From positions 63,770,531-63,834,530 of the forward strand of contig CM061918.1 of assembly GCA_031002005.1 (NCBI GenBank): DNA of 64,000 bases, given 5' to 3'. Below are positions 11,566 through 23,159 of this stretch, piece by piece. The first letter of the stretch is position 1; each line of letters opens with the position of its first letter. Source of the DNA: Vandiemenella viatica (Eukaryota > Arthropoda > Insecta > Orthoptera > Morabidae). The position numbers and the translations under genes are program-made. The notes beneath the pieces were generated by a model. It was not told the DNA's origin. It ran no database searches and worked only from the letters and a program-made list of their open reading frames with translations.

Positions 11566-11885
11566 ATGATCAAGTTGCAAACCACTGTCTGAATTCATGT
11601 TGTTTGGCCGTTTCTGTATTTCTAACACTTCTCTTATACTATATGTCAATGCCACCATCTGCTCTCAATCGCTGTAATGGTGGTCTTATCAAATAAAACT
11701 GAATGGCTGAACATAGAAATACACCGGACTTGCTTGAGTCATTATTTTTCAAATGCCTAACGTGCTAATAGAGCATCTCCTGTTTCCATAGAGAACATTT
11801 GCAAATACCAGGAGTAGGCCTATATGAAATTCCTTGGAGTTGTGGCAAGGTATACTTTGGGGAAACACTGTTTTTGACTGACAGC
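11566..11885. repeat. PLE1 right repeat, part 2, with internal inversion
   Basis: From 11566 to about 11770 the sequence matches the PLE1 endonuclease 3' region (6010-6240) in the same minus orientation, including the CTTGCTTGAGTC block. From about 11790 to 11885 the text is in the opposite orientation and translates on plus to an EIPWSCGKVYFGET GIY-YIG start. This copy retains the CGK residues missing from the main PLE1 copy. The junction is an inversion inside a Penelope fragment. Confidence 0.6.
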
Positions 11886-12830
11886 TTGCTGTGAGTGAAA
11901 ACAAAGTGTTAATTTAAATAGATTTTGACACAGTTATACAGATAGTTACCGCCAAAAAAAGGGGTAACAACAGTTATTCTTTCAGTTCTTGTAGCAATAA
12001 AGTGCAGATATAGCTGCTGCCGACCACCAAGCAACTGTCTCAGCCATGATTCGCAAGTAGAGTGTAGTTTATTATTAGTTAGTTATGAATATAGAAATTT
12101 TCTTAACACCAACATGTATGTACATTCACAGTCACTGACGATGCCCCATTCTACAAGGGCGAAAGGCGTCTGAGCATATATGAATAAAACCAGTTGCTAA
12201 TAGACGGTGTTTTCATTTACAGATATTAATGTCTTACGAACACGCAGCTCCCCCTTCGTAATATCCTCTCTCTTGTCCGAAACTTCCTTTTCTTTCTCTT
12301 TTACTATTTCGATAGAAGTAATGGAACTGTAAAAGCAACAGAAAACTATTTTTTCTGATCGACATATTTTACTACCTAGTATTTGTTCTCCATTGTCCCG
12401 GCATCTACACAAGGTGGCACCTACACTTGTGTCCCGTTTAAACACATCTGACATTTTTTCTGAAAGTAATACTCTCAGAAGATAATTTGCGCCAGTTATT
12501 GCCTCAATGTAAAGAGAAAGGCAAGCTGATACTTCAATATGTGTTGCAAGTTTATTGCTCGTGTATTCACAGCTTAAATCGGAGAGAGTAATTCAGTACT
12601 TCAATACCTAATAAATGCCATTACAATATGTCAGAAGTAAAAACAAATACTTACCTACTCACTAATGTGCGGGGAACAACACAGAATCACTCAACACAAT
12701 CTCAGCGAACTCAGCTAGCGATCACAAGCCATGAACTCACCCGATGTTAAATGACCGACGCCTACAAATCACGAACATTGAACTAGATTTTTGGACGTAA
12801 CTGGCCGAAACCGAATCCTCGGTCGTTCAC
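11886..12830. other. No gene recognised; one hammerhead-like motif
   Basis: Mostly AT-rich sequence with short open frames, the longest about 85 codons on minus at 12197-12454 without recognisable domains. The only structured element I see is the motif at 12135-12170. Confidence 0.4.
12135..12170 (+). ncRNA. Hammerhead-ribozyme-like motif
   Basis: CTGACGA is followed by a hairpin (GCCC ... GGGC), then GAAA and a GTC shortly after. The order matches the hammerhead core with the variable seventh core base. One base is unpaired before helix II and helix III would be extremely short, so function is doubtful. It may mark another Penelope-type 3' end. Confidence 0.35.
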
Positions 12831-13460
12831 TAATTCAAATAATCGAAATACAATCATTACCTCATAGATACCGTAGTACTTCAAATATTCGAAATACACT
12901 CCCTTCCGGCAAGAAAATACACTCACTGCCTCCTAGATAGTACTTCAAATACTCAATATACTCTCACTGCCGACTAGATAGTAATTAAAATACTTGGAAG
13001 ACACTCACTACCGGCTAGGTGCTATTTCGAAAATTTGTATACCCACTGCCGGCTGGAGGGAGATGATTGCAGAGACTCCTATAAACTCGCATGCATCAAG
13101 ATAGTATTTTGGAGTCGCAAAACATATTGCTGACGGCTACAGAGTATTTCAAAGATTCGAAAAACACTCACATCTTAGTGGACATATTTCCAAAAGCCAG
13201 AATACAATCCCTGTAATGAAGATAGAATTTCAAGTATTCAGAATACACTTCCCGCTGCCTAAGTAGTATTTCAAAGACTCAAAATACAATGACTGCAGGC
13301 CGGATAGGATTTCGAAGGGTCAAAATATACTCACTGCGGGCTAAAGAGAGAGAGAATTTCAATCTCGAAATACATTCAGTGCATAATAGATAGAATTTAA
13401 CTTATTCGACATACACTGCCAGCTAATTAGTGTTTAAAAGACTCAAAATACCCTCAGTGC
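12830..13460 (+). repeat. ~60-bp minisatellite
   Basis: About ten diverged copies of a unit reading roughly TACACTCACTGCCGGCTAG, then ATAGTATTTCAAA and TCGAAA. The same unit reappears as a short array at 26120-26290. Confidence 0.75.
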
Positions 13461-13489
13461 AGGTTAGCGGTTAGATCATGGAGCAAAAC

Positions 13490-14135
13490 AAGAGAGGAGG
13501 GACGCTCACCACGCACTGAACAGAAGTCGGGGAGAGAGATGTGGGGAGGGGAGGTCGCCATATTCGATTTCCCTAGAAAGGCGGGGAATATATACACACA
13601 ACTCTAGGGGATTCTACGATCTCCGAGCGCCGCATTTTTATGATGGGTTATTATGTAACTCGACAAGACAAAACAAAAAAGAAGAACATTTTTTTTGTTG
13701 ATATACTGCTTAGCTCTCGAAATATACTGTCTCAAAAGTGTGGTGTTTTGGTTTGAAATACACAAGGAAAAGATCACCAAAGTTAAATTTTTTGATGGAT
13801 TCTTCTATAACACGAGACAAATCGAAATTAAAGCATTAAATTTTTTGATATCTCACTTAGTTCTTGAGATATACAGTCTCCAAATTGAGGTGGTTAGATT
13901 GGGATGCATCCTGGACCACACAATAATTTCGCCAAAGCCACAATGAACTATATGCTGAACATCCAGAGTGGGTATTGTTTTTTCCAATCAATTGTGGTTA
14001 GAATAAATCGCGGCTTGGACCAGAATAAAAACATCACTAAACGCACAAGGAACTATATCAGTACACATAACTAATTTTTGACCGTCGATATCTCGAGAAC
14101 TAAGGGCGATATCAAAAAGGATATTAAATAGAAGA
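13490..14135 (+). repeat. Dispersed array repeat, copy 3
   Basis: It starts with a purine-rich, GC-richer leader (GGTCGCCATATTCG, GGGGAATATAT, CTAGGGGATTCT) that parallels the leader of the 24.4-kb copy. Tandem units with GACAAGACAAA, TCTCGAAATATAC and TGGACCA landmarks follow. It directly follows the 60-bp minisatellite and abuts a LINE at about 14110-14135. Confidence 0.65.
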
Positions 14136-15094
14136 ATGGCACAAGTTCAGTGGAGACAAAGTGGGAACAGTTCAAGGAAATAATAAAAAAGGTCGAAGAA
14201 TGTTAGAACAAAACAGAGGTTAAAGAGACTGGTGAGAAGGGGACATAACAGAGTCGAGAAACAGCATGGCAGTAGGGAAGTCAAGAAACAACTAACCAAG
14301 GAATTAATAATGGCAAGGAAATTGACTAAAGATGAGTTTATGAAGAATATTATTGGTGCCGAGGGACCTCTGAATGATGCATCTAGAAATTTCTATAGCT
14401 ATATCAGGAAACTCAGAGGAAGAGAGAATATTGAGACAATTGTAGAAAAGGATGGAGAAGAAGTAACTGAGGATCTGATAAAGGCAGAATTATTAAGTTA
14501 CTGGTTCAGAGAGACCATTAGGGACAGTAATTCAGGGGTTATACCTGAAAGCGAGCCTAATCGCACAGTTGGAGGTGACCAGATTAGAAAATCTGAAATT
14601 AAATATGAAGATATCATGAAGGAACTAAGAATCTAAAAAATTAGAAATGTCTGTGAGGAAAGTAAGTGGTTTTCAAGTCAGAAACATGGTTTTAGACAAG
14701 GATATTAATGTGAATCTCATTTGGCAGGCTATATGCAGGATACGTCTGATGAAATGGATAGGGGAGGTCACGTTGATAGTGTGGCACTAGATCTTTCAAA
14801 TGCCTTTGACAGAGTGAGCCATAAAATGGTGCTAAATAAAGTAAAAACTATTGGTGTTGATAAAAATGTGATTTGCTACGTAGAAGAATTCCTAAAAGGT
14901 AGAAAGCAAAAATTTAGGGTAGGAAATTTACTATAAAAAGAAGCAGGAGTGAACATGGGAGCCCCACATGGTAGTGTATTGCAACCACTGTTATTCGTTA
15001 TTCTAATTAATGAGTGTTAATGGTTAACTGTCAGAAGCTAGATTGATTGAAGATGACATAAAAGGATTGAAACAATAGAAGACTGTAGACAACT
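14110..15094 (+). pseudogene. LINE reverse transcriptase, left half (split by LTR)
   Basis: Open text at 14232-14636 resembles the region before the RT of CR1/Jockey-type LINEs. From 14650 it reads KHGFRQGY, then LDLSNAFDRVSHKMVLNKVK (RT motif with the first catalytic Asp) and GAPHGSVLQPLLFVILIN (the QGSVLGPLLF-type motif). The block that should carry FADD is corrupted. Stops at 14637, near 14708 and at 14934, and a frameshift near 15020, mark decay. The coding text ends exactly at the LTR insertion site and continues at 17544. No endonuclease domain is seen upstream, so the copy is also 5'-truncated. Confidence 0.8.
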
Positions 15095-17543
15095 TGTAAG
15101 GTATCCCTCGTTCTATTTTCAATATTTCGTCAGGATCCGGCCAAGTTTAAGGTTAACTTCAGTACACGATACCACAGGTAAAATCGAGTTAGCAACACTT
15201 CTAGTACAGTAAAGTGAATAATTAACATATAACCAACATAAATAAACTATAAATTGTCATAAAACCGTGATAGATCAGCAGGAAATAGGTTATTTCACAT
15301 AAAAGAAAAACTTTTAATAACAGATCCTAACATTAGTCAGAGAGATATTCTGAACGGATTTAAAAGAAGTGAATGGTAAATAATAGTAAATATATTTCCT
15401 AAATAAACCTTTTATTATGATTAGTAAACATTATTCCAGAGATAAATAGTTAATTTCAATATAAATCAAACCTAACCATAAAGTTTGGCATATACCAGAT
15501 TTTGGTATTTCGGGAGAGATTTTTATAAAGTAAAGATTGTAAAGAACTAATAATATTCAGGCCTAGACCGACCATAACCATAACTTTACAGTTAAATAGA
15601 GTTTAACAGGTATTTCAAAGAAATAAACAGGAGGATTGAATAATAGACTGAAGCAGTATGAAGATATCACATTGTGATGGAATTTGACCAGTTTAAAGTT
15701 CTAAAAGTAAATAGAATAATGCCTGAGACAGTTTAGTAGGATAATTAACAGGTTTCTGATAGTTTTAAAGCATTTAATACTCACAAGAAGTAATTATTAA
15801 GAAATTTGATCACTCATTTTCCTAAACAGTTTACATAAACAATTTTAGGTATTTTAAGTAATTTCAGGATTTAAAAAGTAGATAAACAAGCAGTAAATAA
15901 TTGTATCCTTCAGTTTTAATAGATTTCAAGTAGTTTCAATCCATAAAATATGAGATATTAGTAAGAACCAGGAGCCGGTAAATCGACTAAATTATCAAGC
16001 CTTTCAGAATTAATTCCGATAAAATTAAACCATTTCAAAAGCGCTAAGAACATGTAAATGACAGCAAATACACATAAGTAATTTTCTATAACCAATAAAA
16101 GACATTTTACTGACCTTTCTGTTTGTTAATCCAATTTCGTAGTAACTTGCCAGAGGCACCGTACATAAAATATGCTTTTTCACTGATTTTAAACACTGTC
16201 ATCCAATATAAAGTAAATAATAAATTAAAACAGTCCTAAATCGAGTTAAATTCAACTAAATCTGATAGTTTCCAACCGTTTAAGTATTTTTAAATGCGAT
16301 CTGAACACGTAAAATAGATCACTCGACTTTAACATTTTTTCATTAAAAGCCTACTTATTTTCCGGGTTAAAAAGTAGTTTGTCGTAAAGATCCAGTCTTC
16401 TAGTTTCATACAGATTAATTTCATGCCATTTAAAGCCATAACACCGATGTTAGTGAATTTCTTAAAACACGTGTAAATAATAGAACAATTTATTGTGTCC
16501 ATGATATATCACCTACAGAGATGAAATAACCTTTAAAATATGCAGTTTAATTCAGGCTACACATTGGTAATTTTTCCGGCTTAATAATCCTAATATCTTC
16601 AGAGTTATATCTAAAAACATAAATAATAATCATGTCGGATTGTTAGAAATCACTGTTTTTGCAATAACTCAATAACCTCTTAACCGATTTGAATAAAGTT
16701 TACTTTTCTGAGAGGCTAAAATCAAGACACACAATTTGAGCCTATTTTCATGTTGGAAATTAAAGCCGATTTAAAAAATGTTCTAAAATCTGGTGATGAC
16801 GAAATAACGTTAAAAGACTTTAGAGATTACCATATTTGGTAATCTTCGGAGAGGTACAATTAAAGCTATATTCTGACACAAAACACAGTAATTATAAACT
16901 CACATAACTTTTCCGTTTCCCTAAGGGAATGTTTAGCAGAGTGCATGCGCCCAGCAGTGGTACGGCATCACGTGAGGCACGGCTATATAGGCTCTAGAGT
17001 GCGCATGTGGACAAGCTCGGTGAATGAGTCTTTCTTCAAATTTGCAAGAGAGCGGACGTGTGTAGTAGCGGTTGGAGTAGGAGGGGGGGGGGGAGCTTGG
17101 CATTTTGTTCAACAGCCACGCTCGACCGCAGCCATGTTGGAAATTCGACACTTTAACATCAGACAAATAGTTTTGGCAATGTGACTTTAATTTTCAAATT
17201 CATTCTTGGGGTTTTTCGTGCGGTTTTGCTGTGTCTCTCAATCTGTGATCTTTGGTGAACGATTATAGCCGATTGCTTTTTGCTAACTGTGAACTTTAAC
17301 ATGTGATGTGTGATTTTCAAGAATATAAACTCAGTTATTCAACTTTTGACTTTCATTTCTACAATAGTACCTTTCTTACAGGAGGTTAGATCTGTAAGTG
17401 GCGACTGTGGTCAATTTTAACAGTTAGCATACCATTGGTTCAACACGGTAACAGAACTTTTCAAGACTTAGAATATTTTCGGAAGACTGCTAGCTCAGGT
17501 GATGAAGCAGATACCAACCCCGTATCCCGCTTCGACCCTGACA
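15095..17543 (+). mobile_element. Solo LTR, 2.45 kb, TSD AACT
   Basis: It begins TGTAAGGTATCC and ends CGACCCTGACA, and is flanked on both sides by AACT (15091-15094 and 17544-17547). Removing it with one AACT rejoins the LINE reading frame. TATATAG at 16983-16989 is a plausible promoter box. No gag or pol coding is visible. An internal TGGCGAC block at about 17399 and a CAACCCCGTATC block before the end are shared with the LTRs at 58.8-62.2 and 34.5-35.2 kb. A 4-bp duplication fits Gypsy-type integrases. Orientation is inferred from the shared 3' end. Confidence 0.85.
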
Positions 17544-17632
17544 AACTGCAGGGTGATCTAGATGGGATAACTAGCTGGGTGAGTAAACATGGGATGAAGA
17601 TAAATGCAAAGAAAAGCCGCTAAAATTTCCGT
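17544..17632 (+). pseudogene. LINE reverse transcriptase, right part
   Basis: It continues the split LINE: GDLDGITSWVSKHGMKINAKKS, the typical region just after the YADD/FADD block of CR1/Jockey RTs. It ends in a TAA at 17621 and the homology fades by about 17632. Confidence 0.8.
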
Positions 17633-18590
17633 AGATTGGGTATAAAAATTCAGAGACTTGCTAATTGAAACATTAAAACAATTATTATTGAAGAGAGAGT
17701 CAAAATTAAGAATACTTTATTTCCAAGTCTTTAAAATTCAATATAATGTTCTACAAAGAAAGGATTAAATATATCTTAACATGTTTCATTACAGTGTAGA
17801 GAACGAGCGGCTGTTCCCCACAACCAAGTTGGATTCGCCTCTGATCAACCACTCCCCGATCAGTTTTCACCGAAGATATGTGGTCGCAGGATCAGAGCAA
17901 TTACGTTCTGCCCTCACTTAGTGCTAGTAATGAGCAGGAATCAGCGATACAAATGAAAACATGTAGTTGAAAGAATGGAGTGACTTTAATAACTTCAATA
18001 AAATTGGGCACATAGAAATACGCTTGAAATAACTGAAAAATATGGCATAAAATAGCTCTCATGAAATAACTCTCTTACTAATAAAATCCTGTCACTCGGA
18101 ATATTCTTTCTAAGCCAGCAGAAGGGTATAAATGCATTAGCCTTTACCTAATAAAATCTGCATGCCGTCTGGCAACGTGGTCCATCCTGAGGCTCGACGC
18201 ACAGACTCCTCGAGAGCTGCGCCAGAGTGAGCTCTCGCGCGTTGAAGCGGAGTGGGGGAAGTCATGTGACATTAGTTCTATTCGTTTAAAACCCCTTACT
18301 AAGGGATTTCTGGGCTACCGTGGTAGGGGGACTGCTTCCCACGGGAAGTGACTTTGCCCAACCTTGAGCTCTGCTTCGTGGGGTGGAATTAAATTACATA
18401 GCTGCAGCTTGAGAAAAATTATCCCGAGTAAAAAATTGCAATACACTATAACTAAAATCCCTCAATATACTATACTATACAGTAGACAGACAAGGGTACT
18501 AGTTGATTCATCTGGATAAATGCTGTTACTCCCCCACCTAAATATATTTCTTCCAATGGGTAAAAATTACTTGGATTCTTGAATTCTACT
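17633..18590. other. No gene recognised
   Basis: AT-rich, apart from a GC-richer block at 18160-18390 with a CCCTTAGTAAGGG-like inverted motif near 18295 and several CTCGCGCG-type runs. That block may be part of an unrecognised repeat. Confidence 0.4.
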
Positions 18591-18599
18591 TTCTCAACC

Positions 18600-19365
18600 A
18601 GAGTCTTATCTAAGAAAAAAGATCTAATAAAAATTTGTAGAATTGTTTCTCAAACTGCAATTACTTTTGAACAGAGAAAAAATAGTTTAGGCTGTTCTCA
18701 CTGTTCAAGTCAGTAATATATGGCAATTTTAACTCTAAAAAATGAAGTACAATTTGTTGAAAATGTTTTTCATTTTATTTATAAAATGACAAGCTGTTTC
18801 GCTTTCTGATTTATTTTCACTTATTTCAGCTGTGATTGATTCCATTCTTCTAATACTCTCTTAACCACAAGAATTAACGATAATAACCTAGTTTGGGAAG
18901 GGTAAAGGAACTTATGTGGTTTAACTTTGCAAAAATCTTGAATTTCTTTCAACTCTGCATTCTTCTTGGAACTGTACAATACTGAAAAAAATTATAGATA
19001 TTGCACAAGCATTTCAGTTTCATGTGGTAACTTTCGACATGTATCGGAAGCACAAAGGGCAAAAGAATTGCAAATGCACTTAAATATAAATAAATGGGGA
19101 ATTTCTGATTTCAGCAGAGTGTTCAATTAATAATGTTTCCCCACCATAGTAGTCTATATGCAGCGTCTGCTAAAAATCCTACTAAATTATCAACAAAGGG
19201 AACATCGTTATCTGTAAACATCTTCACAATTTCATTGAATATTGTTTGTGCTTCATCTGTAATCGGTATTAAAGTTCAGAAAGCATCTTCAACTAAATTA
19301 TTTTCCAACAACCTAACAACCATGCTTTGTGTTTTCCTTATTTGTTGATTCAACAATTATTGAAG
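18600..19365 (-). pseudogene. hAT-like transposase remnant
   Basis: The minus strand reads, in changing frames, DEAQTIFNEIV, a VPFVDNLVGFLADAA block, KCICNSFALCASDTCRKLP, LKEIQDFCKVKPHKFLYPSQ then TR(W)LSL, and VLEEWNQSQL, with a final ELKLPYITDLN. This order (CHSLHLCAS-ACK-LP, then FC-VKPHKLLHPSQTRWLSL) is typical of a widespread hAT-superfamily/BED zinc-finger transposase-like protein. Several frameshifts and stops are present, including loss of the Trp of TRW. A BED-like piece in the same orientation at 20400-20715 probably comes from the same gene, separated by unrelated sequence. Confidence 0.6.
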
Positions 19366-20399
19366 AAAAGTTTTTACATCTTAAACTTTCCCACAGCTGC
19401 TGAGAATTGGCATACCTAAGTATATTTTTTTAACTATAGCAGTACATTTTGTTCCACCACATTTGATATTTTCATCGATTTTCGAATCAAGTGAAATGGT
19501 CCAAATTACATTTTTGTATTTTTTATTATAGTATTGATTATTAGCGGGGGCTGGGAGAAAGTGTGCTGAAGATTTTCCCAAAGAGTCGAACGGGCAGGTT
19601 GGCCGATGCTGTTGTTCGCGGCTTAGCGGCATCCTTTAGTGGCGGGAGAAGGGTCGCTCTCTACCTGCGCGTAGGAATTTGCCCAGACCTGCTCAGGAAA
19701 ATATTCATTCTGTTCTGGAGCACTAAACGCGCTAGACGCATTTTCTACTTACTGCCCAGTAGGAGTGTTAAAATTTTTTTTTTTTTTTTTTTTTTTGTTG
19801 CTTGTATGCAGCATGAACCATACTAACGAGCACCTGATGGGTTAAGCTTGGTTTCTTCCTGTGCTTAATGGTGATACTTACTGTATCAATTAGCCCACCT
19901 GATTTGGCGAGGAGACACGAAGGGAGCTTTGGCCGCTTCCTGTATTCTACAAGAAACGGTAAATCACAACTGAAATATCACGAACAATGAGGAATAGGGA
20001 AACCGTAACACGCCCTTAAAGATAATTTAATAATGCAAATGCAATCAGTGCTTTGGTGTTGCGTTATTAGCTAGCCGGCCTAATCATATTTAATTTCATA
20101 TGTATTTAGAAGCGAGAATGATTTTATACCGCAGAATGAATTAAAATTTGTAATTTTATATTAAGTGTAAATAATTCTGGAAATGATAGTGGGATATAAA
20201 TGTGCATATAATCATTTCTTTGTCTGTTTTACATATCACCTTTTAATATGCAGATTAAATGCAGTTTGTTACCTAGTTAGAGATCTTTCATTTCTGGATC
20301 TCGAACAGTAAAATTAATATTAAATTTTTTTTAATAAGTAAAGTTAGATGACTATTACACAATGCACACGCTTTTTATAAGTTCTGTAAAATGTATTGC
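19366..20399. other. Insertion-like spacer with poly-T
   Basis: A GC-richer block at 19540-19770 ends in a run of about 26 T at 19771-19796, which looks like the tail of a retro-inserted, minus-oriented sequence. I cannot name it. The rest is AT-rich with nothing recognised. Confidence 0.4.
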
Positions 20400-20715
20400 T
20401 ACACTTAACTGCAAATTATGTTCTACAATGTAGGTCGTCATTCTTAATTCCGCCTTCTTAATTCTTTTCATTGCACTATGTCAAACAATGCCTTTTGCTT
20501 TGTTAATGGTAAACAATGTTTATGGTATCTATATAATCATTTTGACAAACTTTACAGTAAACGTAAAAGCATCCCTTCTTGCTGTTTGCAAGCCACTTGT
20601 GATACTCTTCCCAGCGGGGATTATATTTCTGTATGTATTTTTTTCTTTTTTGCTGTTTTGACAGATAATCCAGTTCTTTCCTCTTCTGTATTGCCGTTGT
20701 CGGAATCATTCACAC
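20400..20715 (-). pseudogene. BED zinc-finger remnant (hAT-type N-terminus)
   Basis: The minus strand reads KYNPRWEEYHKWLANSKKG, then a YCKVC block. This is close to the start of hAT-type BED fingers (W...F-WL..SKKG...YCKVC). The downstream SHGG-KHI part is frameshifted and only QSKRH-like text remains. It probably belongs with the transposase remnant at 18600-19365. Confidence 0.5.
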
Positions 20716-20959
20716 TGGTCAACAGCATTTTTGTTACAAAGAAAATGAATGGTGCTGTTAGCTAAGTCGTGGGTGCTGAATTAGAAAATGTAATCAGTTT
20801 TTGCCTATCGCGCTCAGTTTTCTTGTGGCAAGCAACCTTCTGTCTATCGATATCGGCATAAGTCCATGAAAACACTCCATATTGGTTATCCTCCTGTGGC
20901 TTAATTTAATTATTCTGCTGATGTAATTATTGAAAAACAATCGAAATATGTAAAACTCA

Positions 20960-21765
20960 TGCATTTAATATGAAGGAGACATATGAGAATTTTAAACTGC
21001 TTCTGATTCATATCCAATATGAGAAATACAAATGGCTTATATGTGGCGACCTCAAGGTGATTGCAATTCTGCTCAGCATGCAGCTGGGATACACAAAACA
21101 TTGCTGCTTTCTGAGTGGGATAGCAGAGACAGAAAAAACCAATATGTTGGGAAAACGGGGCCTGCTCGGAATAAGCTACTGCCTGGACAGAAGAATGTGG
21201 TAAACACTCCTCTTGTTGACCCTAAAAATGTGTATCTACCTCCGCTGCACGTTAAATTGGGTCTAGTCAAAAACTTTGTGAAAGTCATGCATAAAACATC
21301 ATAAGGATTCATATACTTGACAGAGAAGTTCCCAAAGATCAGTGAAGCAAAAATAAAGGATGGAATATTAATAGGACCACATATTAGAGAAATAATGGAT
21401 GATGAAAATTTCTTTGACGTCTTGAGTGATGTTGAAAAAGTGGCTTTGCTGTCTTTCACAAGTGTCTGCAAGAATTTTTTAGGCAATTAAGGCAGAGAAA
21501 TATCGCAATATTGTACATGAATTATTGAGATCATACCATCATGCAACTTGTCACTCAAACTACATTTCTTGAGCGATCATTTGGACTTCTTCCCGGATAA
21601 CCTTGGCGCCGTTAGTGACGATCATGACGAACGATTTCTCCAGGACGTTTCTCAAATGGAAAAGCGTTATCAAGGCATTTGGAGTGCGGCAATGTTGTCC
21701 GACTACTGGCGGACTTTACGAAGAGACGTTCCACAGGCAAAATATCGCATAAAATCTTAAAGGAA
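20960..21765 (+). pseudogene. Repetitive arthropod protein, transposon-associated, decayed
   Basis: Frames in order give ICGDLKVIAILLSMQLGYTK, EWDSRDRKNQYVGK, NTPLVDPKNVYLPPLHVKLG, then KFPKISEAKIKDGILIGPHI after a stop at 21302, and finally CHSNYISXAIIWTSSRIT shifting to HLDFFPDNLGAVSDDHDERF and MEKRYQGIWSAAMLSDY. I know this sequence type as a multi-copy protein in many arthropod genomes. Its exact transposon class is not certain to me. At least one frameshift near 21100, stops at 21302 and 21487, and another frame change near 21545 make it a pseudogene. The final KYRIKS and TAA at 21758 match the usual C-terminus. Confidence 0.65.
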
Positions 21766-22177
21766 ACATTTTTAGATATATTTGTTACTTTCCTTTACTC
21801 TTATGTTGTTCACTTCTCTGATTGTTTTGTGTATTGACATATATATTTTAATGTTTACATTTTGAAATGATGTTGTGAGCGAGTCTTATTGGCAGATCCA
21901 TATGATATATAGGCTAACGTGAGCGTATATAAAAATCATTATCAAATGAAAACGGCAGCCGATACGGTATTTCTGAAATTAGATCTGGATTTAGGAGTAC
22001 ATTATCTTCCAGAAACAGTTAATTTTGTTCTTGTAACAGAAAAAAAGATTTTCTCATCGTGTAATTATATTGAAAATCGTAATTTGTTACAATTGATTAC
22101 CTTTCACTATGATTCCCCCTCACTACATATATCGGCATTACACTGTTCCATGCGCTAGATTACTTTCACCTAACGTT
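21766..22177. other. No gene recognised
   Basis: AT-rich. A 79-codon open frame at 21919-22158 has no recognisable domain and no visible start or splice context. Confidence 0.4.
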
Positions 22178-22384
22178 AAAGCTTGGTCACACGGGGCGAT
22201 TTTTGTCGCTGCTACTTGAAAGCAGCGATTAATCGCGTAGTGTGTCAATGTAATCGCTGCTAATAACTCGACTATAGCACTCATGGAGGAAGGAAATATA
22301 TGGAGGAGAAGTGACGTTAAATCGGTGAAGCAGGCTCTAAACTCTCCCGCATGGCGGCAGCAGCGGTATTGCGCTTCCAAACAT

Positions 22385-22985
22385 TGCGATGTTCCCAGTA
22401 TATCCCGAAAACTAAGCAAGATATCGAAAAATTTTATTCTTTATTTTCGTTTTGTCTCGTCGTGTTACATAAGAATCGATCATTAAATTTGACTTTTGCG
22501 AAATTTTTCTTCTCCATTTCAACTCAAGAAACCTCACTTTTGATACAGTATATCTCTAGAACTAGGTGAGATATCGAAAATTTTTATTCTTTATTTTTCA
22601 TTTGTCTCGTCTTTTTAAATAAGAATCCATCATCAAATTTGACTTTAACCAATTTTTTCTTCTGAATTTCAACCAAAACCATTTCACATTTGGGACAGAA
22701 TATCTCGAAAACTAAGCAGAATATCAAAAAAATTATTCTTCATTTTTTATTTGTCATATCGAGTTACATAATAATCCATCACCAGATATCGGCGTCACCT
22801 TTATCCTAGAGTCCCCTTGAGGGTTTTGTACATATTCCCCGTGTCTGCATGGAAGCGGCCATGCCCCCTCCACTCCGGCCATGCCCCCCCCCCCACTCCT
22901 CCTCCGCCGTGCTTCACTTCAATGCGTGGTGAAGGTCTCTTGCGTCGTCTCCATATATTTCCTTCCTCCATGATAGCACTTATCA
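22385..22985 (-). repeat. Dispersed array repeat, copy 4
   Basis: Units carry TCTCTAGAACTAGGTGAGAT-like and TTTGTCTCGT blocks. On the right is a leader with CCTAGAGTCCCCTTGAGGG, CATGCCCCC and TCCATATATTTCCTTCC. This is the mirror image of the copy at 24390-25060, including the leader order. Confidence 0.7.
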
Positions 22986-23159
22986 AAAATAGCAGCGATT
23001 CGATTTGAATTTGTTCAATTCTCATCGCCAGTAGCGCGTGATTGTGCTGGTCACGTGACCCAGTCGCCGCTACACAGCGTTGTTGTCGCCTCTCTGGCAG
23101 CGCAATCGCTAGTCTTTTTATTGTTAGAAGTATCATTCACCGTTTTTTTGGCTTCTTCC

